DNA from: a virus
Strand: one strand, 5' to 3'
Length of the DNA: 41,625 bases
Virus record (IMG/VR): IMGVR_UViG_3300025099_000045
Location: 1-41,625 of that record
Shown: positions 18,561-29,300 of the stretch, piece by piece
Layout of the letters: every line of letters starts with the position of its first letter
Numbering within the stretch: the first letter of the stretch is position 1
Translations under genes and position numbers: made by a program
The notes under the pieces: model-generated
What the model was told of the DNA's origin: nothing
The model's input: the letters and a program-made list of their open reading frames with translations, nothing else
Databases searched by the model: none

Positions 18561-19001
18561 TTATTTACTACTAGGAGTTATTTCAGAACCTATAGAAAAC
18601 ATCTCCGCGTTTACTTTAGAGTTATTTTTAATTATAGGTTCTGCATAATACCCTATTAATCCAGATAAGTTAATCCTACTATCTTTAGCAAACATAATAA
18701 ACGTATCGCCGGTAATATCAACAGCGGCTTGAGTACCCGCATCGTTAACAGTTATCGTACTCACCCCATTCGCGACTGAATTTATATCCATTAAAACCCC
18801 TCCGTACACCGGGGTAGATGTAGAGTGATCAAACCCTACGGTTGGAGTCCAGGTACCACTAGCGGCGTTACACATAGTTTGAGTTATGTTATCATCAGGA
18901 TCGACGCTACAAGTACCAGTACGTGGCATTATATAGTATATTCCATCTCCTATTTGTAACGAATCGTTATCTATTGGTCCATTAAAGCTTATTGTTATCA
19001 T
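18561..19001 (-). CDS. Small beta-rich virion protein with a Cys-loop insertion
   Basis: This 146-residue protein is short beta strands with a conserved-looking end (DTFIMFAKDSRINLSGLIGY, then NNSKVNAEMFSIGSE). I associate that C-terminal pattern with a small structural protein of marine phages, from memory only. Residues 31-53 form a Cys loop, CSVDPDDNITQTMC followed by SGTWTP, that is closely related in both protein and DNA to two units in the 3021-residue tail protein upstream. It starts three bases after the stop of the 438-residue protein. It is probably a minor tail or head-surface protein. Confidence 0.65.
   Translation of the reverse strand: MITISFNGPIDNDSLQIGDGIYYIMPRTGTCSVDPDDNITQTMCNAASGTWTPTVGFDHSTSTPVYGGVLMDINSVANGVSTITVNDAGTQAAVDITGDTFIMFAKDSRINLSGLIGYYAEPIIKNNSKVNAEMFSIGSEITPSSK
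18843..18911 (-). repeat. CSxDPxxNxTxxxC...G-x-WTP unit (copy in the 146-residue protein)
   Basis: One 23-residue Cys unit. Its DNA matches the unit near 21722-21790 closely over the first part (both read tagcggcgt-t/c-acaca on the plus strand), which points to duplication or exchange between two genes about 2.8 kb apart. Confidence 0.75.
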
Positions 19002-19004
19002 ATT

Positions 19005-20321
19005 TTATGTATTAACACCTGCGGTAAATATCTTACTTACATCGATGTATATGTTTTTGTTAGTTGTTGGATATTTACTTATGGATATAGTTCCACTTAG
19101 ATAAATATCAGCACTACTTCCGTCTATATATATTATTGTTCCCGCCCGTATAGGAACGTCAACTCCAAGAGGTGGATTAAAAGTAGCAGTGGTAGTAGCG
19201 CAAAACAACCCTCTTGTAATATTGAGTGTTCCTTGAGTAATATGTCCCGTAGCGCCGCCGTGAGCTACCACACAAGGAGATGCGTGAGTACTTTTATCAA
19301 TAAATTTACATCTAATAGTTGCTCCATTACCTATTCCACCAGTACCATTAACATCAACCGCTGTTCCTGTTCCAGACGCTATAGCCGTACGAACCGTAGT
19401 AGATTCTTGTCCCAATTTACAAGTGGCATTTGTTAGTTCTAATTCTATATTTGTTGTTTTCTTTATTAGACCAGGTCCATAAGCTCTAAATGTTATGTCT
19501 TTTGTAATATCCCAAGTTTGAGCAGCTGATAAAGTTACCGTTAAAGTATCTGTATCAATAGCCGTTATCGTGGGCATAGTAGATGTAACACTTCCTGATT
19601 CTATCGCTGACACGTGCATACCAATATATAAACCATCTACGTTATCCAACACTAAAGCCGTACTATCAGATCCAGTGTCGTGTGTACTAGCGCTAGTTGT
19701 CTCGTGATCAGCAGCGGTAGTAATCCAATATAAGTCATTAGCATCCCACTCTCCAACATTACTAGTTACTCCAGGATCGGTTATAAAAACCCCGTAATTT
19801 CCTGTAGCTGCTGGAACTGTTAGTTGCTTGTCTTTCATTGTGACAGTCGATCTACTAGCGCCTACAAATTTATCAGTTGAAGATCCAGTGGAAGTACCAA
19901 TAGTTGTGGCTGAAACAGTAGAAATAGATGTGTCTGTAGCAAACGTAATAGTTGAATTTCCATCGCCACTACCAGAACCAACTTGCTCTATAACTGTCGA
20001 ATAATGCAATTTATTACTACCAAAATTAAACTCCGTGTTATAGTGAGGTTCCGCAAAGACGTGTATCGTGTAAGTATCTCCGCTTGTGGCTGCCGGAAAA
20101 ACAATACTAAAACTCCCTGGTTTTTTATTTGCTAATCTACTTTTAGACGTATAAGTAGCCTCAAAAGTATTTGTGAAAAAATTATAATATCTGCCGTCTG
20201 AAGATCTAAGAACCTTTAAACTAAACACAGCGTCGCTATCGCCTGTTATTACCACAGATCTACTAGCTCCACCGGTTCGTATCGCGGTATTATCTATTTT
20301 TATTGTTTTAATTAAAGCCAT
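19005..20321 (-). CDS. Beta-rich tail/fibre-like virion protein
   Basis: This 438-residue protein is rich in Thr, Ser, Gly and Val with alternating strand patterns and no helical or membrane segments. Residues 1-120 look like an Ig-like domain (MALIKTIKIDNTAIRTGG start; SFSIVFPAATSGDTYTIHVF near 95). A middle part contains VDGLYIGMHVS followed by PTITAIDTDTLTVTLSAAQ, a motif also found twice in the 437-residue ring protein. The C-terminal third is Gly/Thr-rich with three cysteines. Its position right after the large tail stabilisation gene suggests a fibre, spike or decoration protein on the short tail. No receptor-binding or enzyme motif is visible. Confidence 0.65.
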   Translation of the reverse strand: MALIKTIKIDNTAIRTGGASRSVVITGDSDAVFSLKVLRSSDGRYYNFFTNTFEATYTSKSRLANKKPGSFSIVFPAATSGDTYTIHVFAEPHYNTEFNFGSNKLHYSTVIEQVGSGSGDGNSTITFATDTSISTVSATTIGTSTGSSTDKFVGASRSTVTMKDKQLTVPAATGNYGVFITDPGVTSNVGEWDANDLYWITTAADHETTSASTHDTGSDSTALVLDNVDGLYIGMHVSAIESGSVTSTMPTITAIDTDTLTVTLSAAQTWDITKDITFRAYGPGLIKKTTNIELELTNATCKLGQESTTVRTAIASGTGTAVDVNGTGGIGNGATIRCKFIDKSTHASPCVVAHGGATGHITQGTLNITRGLFCATTTATFNPPLGVDVPIRAGTIIYIDGSSADIYLSGTISISKYPTTNKNIYIDVSKIFTAGVNT

Positions 20322-20332
20322 GTTGTATTATA

Positions 20333-23300
20333 TTAATATGTACAACTACCGTCGTCTGTATTCGCCGAGTAGTCAAAGTTAGTTGCTGTAGGATCTGTAC
20401 ATCCGTTAACAACCATTCCAAGAATAAACGCGTTGAAATTTACTGACGGATTATAAGTGTTATTTGAATTCACCGTTACTGCAACCGGCCCTAAATTTAA
20501 TCCAGTTACTTCGGAAAAAGGATATGTTCCAGGATTGGTTACGTTTCCATAACTACTCCAAATGAGGTCAATACCATCAACTCCGAAATTAGGAATATAG
20601 GCATGTGGATTATTAGTGCTACCATAATAATTCGCTGGTATATTTGTTCCTGCGTGAACAATTCTCATAGCACCATCGTTATGGGCGGCGGTAGCATGAC
20701 GAAATTGAGCTTCAAAACCATTCAGAAAAATACAACTACCATCATCAACTGAATTAACAGGATTGTAATTAGTAGCATTAGGATCCATACAACCAAAGAA
20801 TATCAAATTACAACTACCATCATCAACAGTTGCATTTGGATTATAATTAGCGGCTGCATAACCAAACGCGCAAGGAGCCACGCATATATTACCGTCGCTC
20901 CCAAAACCGTTTATATCCGGGTTATCACCGGGAGCATCATTCGTACACCCTGTAATAATTTGACCTAATGTGGTTCCTATTCCTTGGAAATTAAATGCCG
21001 CTGTATCTACTTGACCTACTCTTCCTCTAATAGCATTAAACCATTTCCCTTCTTTTTCTATAAATTCACCTACAGATCCTCTTTGTTTATCTGTGTGTAT
21101 GTTTTCAACATACCAGCCTTCGTCGTTATATAAGTTATAATATTCTCCGTCAGTGTTCGATGCTGTCCACGCTCTTATTCTGGATTGACTACCTTCATAG
21201 AACAGTGTGTTAAAGTTTTTAATAACGTCTGGATGCGTGTTTAATATTGGAGTAATAGATGACTCTTCGAACTCACCATAAAAAGTATTTCTATCTGTAC
21301 CTGGAATATGGTGCTTGTATAACTTACCATATTTCATAGTATAATATTGGTTAACTACGCTAATCCCGAACTCCGGTATAAAAGATTTAAAACTTGTCCA
21401 ACCTCTAACATCTTCACTAAATGTAATGGTCTTACCTCCTCCTATTTTTTCTATAGATATATCGTCGATATTACCATAAAAAAGATCATCACCAACCCAA
21501 CTATCCATTGTTTCAGGATCGTTCCATTCTCCAATATAGAAACTCATACGTCGAAGTAAATCAATTGGAAGTGGATTTTGGTTGGTCGCGGGGTTCCCCT
21601 CGTGCTCTCCTATTTCGTTGACAAACTCATAGGTTTTATTGCCTTCTTGTAAATCTACAGTTTCTCTAAATCCTTCACCTACCTCGTTGTAAACCATCAT
21701 CGTTAACTTGGGAAACAAGGAAGGGGTCCAAACACCAGTAGCGGCGTCACACAAAGCCTCGGATGTGTTTGTTGTAGGGTCAATACTACAAACACCAGCA
21801 GGACACGTCCACTGCGCACCAGTCACACTAAGACACAGGGCTTCAGTTGTGTTTACCGTAGGATCAACACTACAAGTACAACTATTACCAAAATCAACAT
21901 TTTTCATCTTGAAAGTCGTTCTATACTTGTCTCCCATTTCGAAATGAAACTCAGCGTTTTCTAAAGTTAGATTTTCAGATCTAAATAAATTATTTGAAAA
22001 ATATTGCTTTAAATGTACTCCTGCGATTGCTTCTCTAAAGGTAACCACTCTTTTTCTTTCCCATTTAATTTCATCATAAAATATTTGCCCAGCAGCAAGT
22101 CCAGTTGTGTCTATATCCCATTCGGGTACAGTTCCACCCCAAGGAACTATTTGTCTCAACGAGATAGAATCAACTCCAAAAACTCCATTTGCATGCGCTC
22201 CACCAACCCCAATATTACCAAAGAAAAATGGGTAATCATCGGTATCAGCTATATATATATTAGTCTCATAAGTTCCTGAAGTCTGAATAAAATGAGTTTG
22301 ATTACTTACATTCACTTCTGGAGGAGAGTCGTCAATCCACGCAACGTTAGGTCCAATTACCGTTCGTAATTTTCCTGGCGTGCTAACAGAGGCAATTTCA
22401 GAAGTAACTCTATACCACCCTTGATCTAAAGGTATTACAGGAGCCCCAGATGGTACCGTGATACCGACAAAATCTCCTTGAATAGCTGGGGACGAATCAA
22501 CAACTCCATTGTTGTTATATCCAGTTAAAGCCCAGTTAGGCGTGTTTTGGGTAATTATCTTCATGGAAAGGTTGTCAATATTAAAAGAAACACCATCCCA
22601 CTGAATGTCTCTCCCTGTTGTTTCAAATCTTATAAGACCAGCTAAATTAGGATCGTTAGTTCCGGCAATTGCCATGTTTTTATTAATTGTAACAGTATTA
22701 CTACCTGGCGTTAGCGTAATTTCATGCGGTGATGTTTTGAATCCTTTTAAGTTATCGTTGTAAAAAGAAACGCGTAAACCTCTAGAACCTCCTCCTCCGG
22801 GACCGCTACCAATATGATGAGTAAGGTTAAACACTTCGAAAGATACTTGAACATGGTCATAATCTCCTGGTTGGTTTGCTGTAGCCACATGTTGTTGTAG
22901 GTAATCTGCTTCGCTTGGCCACATCTCGTTTGGAGAAGTAAATAACACGCTACCACTTCCATCGTTAAGAGAAGCGGAATTCGTTGCTGTTGGAATAATA
23001 TTATCTACCCCTGACATACCTGGACCGACCATCCAGTTAGTAGGCAAAACATATCCTGATTCCACTAAACTAAATCCATCCATCACTGGAAAAGATTGAT
23101 TGAGACCGGCGCCTTGACCCTCTCCACCAGATACCAATTTAATAACCATTCTATTAGCAAGATAAGTATCAGTAGTACCATTAACCGAATCACCGGTCGC
23201 TGAAGATGTAGAAGTACCAAACCAGTAATTACTTACTTGAGAATCTCCAGGTGGACTTTCGTTTTGGTCCCATGCGTAATCGCTGTTTAAAACCACGTTA

Positions 23301-26300
23301 AACTTTACAGCGGTAGCTACCCCGTTGATCATACTCCCGTAAATAGCTATTTCAAATTCAGGATCGTGAAGATATCCACCGCCAGCGTCTCGGAACGTTG
23401 AAACATTAAAAGATAAATCATAGCTCTTTGATGATTGAATATCTAATAAGTTAGAGGATGGTTGCGTGTAATCTATGTTGGCTCCGTTAGGACACATCCA
23501 ATTACTTGTTTCAAACGCAATTGCACGTGATGAAGTTGTGTTCCAAGGCTGCGTGTTCGTGCTACCTGCTGTTGGATCCCCATTCCACCAAGTAGAAAGA
23601 TCCGTAAAGTATACACCAGTAGTCCAGTAGTTTGTAATATTCCAAGTGTTAACTGTTATAGGGAGATGAGACGGATAATCTTCAAAAACAATAGTTGCTC
23701 CATGATGTATACCACCAGCCCCTACTACAGCAGCAATTCCACCAGCTGGGTTTGTAGTTTGAAGAGTAATAAAACCCGTACTATGATTTACATTAGCTAT
23801 TTTTATTTCGTCATGAGTTGTAGTGCTCCAAGAATTAACTACCATTCCAAAACTACCAACGTTAGATACATACTTAACGTTCATATTATGGAACAATCCA
23901 GTGGTATCGTTAACTCTCATAGTTTGTCCACTGTAATTTCCATACGGTGTTACTGGAACTGTCTGGGAAACTGTAGTGGTAACGTCGGAACCGTAATGAT
24001 TGTAACTCGTATCAACAGCATCACAATCAAAATCATCTATAAAATTAGTTTGACCAGCGAGAGTAACGGGTAGCTCTGGTTGAAGCAAGAGCTCGCTACC
24101 TAAAACATTGGTAGCATTATCGAAACCAGGGTTTAATAATAATTCAGGCGCTAAAGTTGTTAAAAAGTTTCCACCCTCTTCAAACCCTGGGTTTAAAATT
24201 AAATTCTCTCCATCTGCGTAAAAGATAGATAAATTATAGTCTTTTTTATGTAAATCGTAACTACCATATATTTTACCGCCGTCTCTTAAGTTGTCTCGAA
24301 AGTAATCGTGTAATCCCTGGTTTGATATGGGCGTTAACCCATCTTTAGATAATCTTAACACCGCTCCTCTTTGTTTATCTGTAAAATAAGCTCTAAACGA
24401 CTCCTTAGCAAATGACTCTGGATTTCTAGATATACCGTAATCTCCACTGAAAGGACGCGCCTCGCCTAGCACTCTGTTGGTAGCTAATAAATGCGGTTTT
24501 CCATCAGCGTTGTAAAGAACATCTTTGTCTACAAATATTTGTAATACTCTATCTTCACAAAACGTAACAAGATCATTATCTCTAGCGTATAGTTTTTGTA
24601 TACTACCATAAGCCGGCATCAATTCTTTTGTTATTTGTTCCGCTTGTATAAATTGATTTAAATTATTCACACCGCTAGTAGAGTTGTACAGTCCAGAGTA
24701 TATCAACCCGTATTTTCTCCTTTCTTCTTCGTAAGGTTCTTCTAACACTGTAGATGCTTTTACTCCATTTTGTATAAAAGACGCGTTAAAGTCATCTCTA
24801 ATCCTATTAGATTCCACTCCGTTACCGAATGAAAAACAATTATAATAAGGTAATCCAACGCCTATTTGATAAACCATTGGATCTATTTCTATTTTTGTGA
24901 TATAAGCAGCGCTTCCATTAGAGTTGTCTACAATTTCTCTAATCGCATACACGGTTGCTTTAGTATAACTCAAATCGTCTCTCCAAAACGTAAGTGTAAG
25001 TCCAGCGTATTGATTAGAACTACTAGTTAAACCGCCATTAGCAATTGTATCAGTAGCTTGTAATCCAGGTCCTGCTATAGAGAGTATGTTACCGTCCCAA
25101 TCAACAACTCTAACGAAGAAATCTTCCTCGGGAAATTGTTGAGCTTGCGGACCATAATCTATTTCTCCTGGAAAAGAAGGCGGGTTATTAATAGTTACTC
25201 TACTTCCTACAGGTGCTAATAAATAACCTTTAACAGAATCCTTTTCGTACTTAACCCCGTTATCTGCTAAGATTCCGTTTGATTCTAATCCAGTTGTTCC
25301 ACTTCCGTCAGTAAGGTCCAATCTTAGAGGTAAAGCATCGCTAGCCTCATAATATATATTTAAATCTATATTCTCTGTTCCTTCTGTTTCAAATATAGCC
25401 GGAGAAGTAGGTAAAATACTCGTACCTGGTTCCACGTGGTAATCTAAAAATCTAATAGTTTGATAATCGTCAACGTCAGCAGTGTCCATTGGATTGTAAG
25501 CTTGTTGTCTAGGATCTGAATCGCCTGGAATGCTACTTTGGGCACCATCTCTACTAAGTTGTAAAATAAATACAACTCTTCTGTTGTTAGCTCTACCAAA
25601 ATCAACGACCTTTTCTTTAAAGTCTTCGTATTTAGTAGTTGAAAAACCTGAATCGTACCATTCTTGTAGGGCTTCAGAAACACTATTTCCCCCTTTTTGA
25701 ACATCCCCATTGTTATCCGTCTTTAGTACGGGGTTCCAGGGAGTGTGATTATATAAGTATTTAACATCTGAACTTAATATAGTGTAGGTGTTATCGTCAT
25801 CTCCATCGAACTGAAATTTACTACCAGGTACCAATCTATTCATAACCGCCTCAGCCGAGGGCCCTCCTCTAAAAGAAGGATCGAATTGCCTATCGTGAGC
25901 CTCTAAAGACGAACTGTTCATGTAATCGTTAAATTCGGTGATGTTATTACCAATAGCGTGATGATAATGAGGCCCTGAAATAGAATCGTCGAAATGTATT
26001 CCCTTCGCAGCTATCCACTGAAAAGCATGTTCACCTAACATTCCACCCTGCATGCTAAGAGTGTAAGTATTCCATGACATCGACACAAAAGCATCCAAAA
26101 CATGGAAATCTCCATCGTGTAAGTCAACGCCTACAGAAGAATACGAGAGATGCATAAAAACTTTTTGGGGATTTTCAGTGTTATCAGCTTCATACACTTT
26201 AGTCCATTCTACATCATCCGTTCCAGTTCCAACATAAGGATTATTATTCGCGGTAATCTCAGCCTCATAATCACTCTTTAATCGAAGAATTTTATCATTA

Positions 26301-29300
26301 GACCAATGCTTAGCCCCATTCGGATCACCCGAACTGTTAAAATTATAAGCGGTACCTGGGCCTGCTTTCACTATACCTTCCATACCGTAAACTCCTTGGT
26401 CTATAGTACTTGCCATTCCTGGATTTCCCTTGTGCATTCTACCGGATTGAGCCGCATCCCACATGAGTGTAGCTTGCATCTCTGGTGGCTCTTGGCCAGA
26501 AACAAAATGCATATTATCAATAAACCATCCTTGGTTTGATGTTTGATTACTGTTGAATTTAGTTATTTCCGCCCAACGAGGTTCTGTTTTAGTATCTACA
26601 GCGGTAACGTGCACAGGTTGAGTATTACCTGTGTTAAACTCTGTTGAATTATATATACCATAACCGGTAGTTGAGGCATTTAAAGATGTATGCGTTTGAT
26701 GCCTGTCAAATAAATTAAATACGTATGCTCTAGCTACAACTTGATAATCATTAGTTGTGCTAGATGCAGATGGTATCAAGTATTGATTAGTTAGAGTATT
26801 CGATATTATTTTTACAAAGAATCTTCCTTCAAATTCAGTTGTATTCTTTTTTGTCTTTTCAAATATTACAATTGTTAAGAGTTTTGCTGAATTTAACACT
26901 CCAGGAGAACTTTCTACCCAAGAATCAGCGGGAGTGATTTTTTTATTAAGCAAGAAATTGTACACCCCATCATTCCCAGCCTCTTCTCTAAAATAAGCCG
27001 CTACATCATACTTTTCTGACTTTGTAACAACGTTATTTGATGTTATCTCGAACTGGATAACTAGATGTCTTGATGTTGATGCGAATTTGTCTAGATCCAT
27101 TCCAAACTCACTTTCTATCCAAGTCTCTCTATCTATACTTATTCTCTTAACATCTTCAGCGGGTTGTGCGCTTGAATTCGAAAACAAAGCGGCTAAATCC
27201 TCGGCAGTACCACCACCTGTTCCTAACTGTGTATACTCGAACTTTATAGAATCCGGGGCATTATTCTGAATATCTATGACTTTGAGTTTGTTTTCTTCTG
27301 GGACTTGTCGCTCTACATCAACTTGCTTTTTTATAGTTAAATAATCCCCCTCTTGAAGTTTATTCCTATCCGAAGACGGAAAAGAAATCCACATGGTATC
27401 GTCTCCTGTGTTTTTATAAACCCTATCCATGGTAAGATTGTAGTATTCACCAGTCGTTTGTTTTATAAAATATTTGTAATACTCAGCGAAAGAGGGTTGT
27501 TCTCCAATTAAACTACCTCTTAATCGTAAGGATTTACTAGCAGCTCCAGAAAAAGTAGCGCTATCAGAGATATCATATGGGATTTTTATAGAAGAATCTT
27601 TTCCTGTAAACACAGGGGTCTCCCTACCGTATCTATCACCATATACAACACCTAAATAATACGTTCTATCAGATTTTACAGATTGTTTTCCAGTTTCAAA
27701 TGTAACAGCAGTAGTGTTAAGAGGATCAAATTTCCTCTCCTCGTACCCTAAATCCAAATCAGGATAACATATTCTATCTTCAAAGTCTTTTAAAGTATAA
27801 TTTTGTAAATAATTAGCGTAAACTATCCTATTTGAAGTAATTTCTTGTGCTAAAGCCTGCCTAGGTACATTGTCCCAGGGTCTTAGTATTTGATTTTCTG
27901 GTAAGGCAGCATATATATTTTCTGTAGATACTATATATTCACCTTTGTTAGATGTTATGTTTGTAGCATGATGTGTACTGTCTTCTGTTCCAGTGCCCTC
28001 TACATAACCAGTTGTTAAATACTTGTGACTAGTATAACTATTACTATTCCAGTAATTGTAGCTAGATCCGTTTAGAGGAGGATCGTCTGGTCTAATGCTA
28101 TCTACAGAATACACAGTTGTAGATGTCTCCTTTTTAAAAAGTATATCTATTTGTGCGACATCATTTGGAATATCTGGAGTAACTAAATCCTGCAATCTTA
28201 TATCGATAATATTATTTTCCATTCCTAGATTATATGGATCTTTCGTTGGATGAAAACCAAATGATCCAGCTAAAAATACTGGTTGTGTAAAAGGTGAAAA
28301 AGCAGAGTATTGCCCGTCTGCGTATTTATATCTAGTAGCAAAACGTATAAATTCTTTTTCAAACAACACGTCTGTGTCTACTTTCTTGTAAGAATTATAA
28401 AAGAAAGCCTCATCAACTGGAATAGAACTACTTATTTCTAAAATTTCCCCAGTAAATCTAAATCTACCCCAACCAGCAGCCTCCCACCAGTTGTCGTATA
28501 AAATACCTGTAATTTTTAATTTTAATTCGTAATTTTGTGGTAAATTACCAGTGGTATCATCTCTACTGAGTAAGATTATGTCTCCTATTATATATTCAAA
28601 ATCTTCAAAGTAATTACTATAACCCTCATGTGTAAATGTTAAATCTGTTCCCACTAAAGGTAAAGATCCACCTATAGATATATCTATTGGTGTTAAATTA
28701 AAAGCAGAAGATGGCGTGTCACCAAAATCATATATACGTTGAACGTTGGAATCTGAAAAAGCTATAGTCGGAGCTTTACCAGGTTTTTTCTTTATCACCG
28801 TAATATGATCTTCTTTTATAGGCCCGATATTAATCATAGCACTAGTTGTTTGTCCCCAATCAGCTCGTCGATACATGCTACTATGCGAAGTTAAATTAGT
28901 GTGGAGATTATTTTTAAGTGTAGATATGCTTATCTTTTTAGGCTCATTGACGTTATCTGTCCAAAAAAGCATGTCATCAATTATGTTTACAGCGGTTATA
29001 AGTGTGTTATAATCGAATTTTAAAACATCTTTATTCCTGTCTACCAATATAGGTGTGCAAGTGTTGGAAGTTTGATTAGTTGGATCATCTTTGTATTCGA
29101 TAATAGCGTCAAACTCCGCACAAGTGACAAACCAATATAACGCGTCGTTTTTTTCGTCGACTACAGCTCCAACACATCTATATTCTTGTCCTGTAAGTGG
29201 GTTCATTTCATCACCTATAGGAATTAAATTTTCAACTCTCGTATTACCCAATATGTTTTGCACTGTTCCAACGTTACTACCTTCGGACGTTGAAACTTGT

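Noticed and set aside
22747-22962. Minus-strand frames of 60-90 codons inside the large tail gene (also near 25444-25710)
   Set aside because: They are fully nested in a strong gene in another frame with no distinct start signal or family resemblance.
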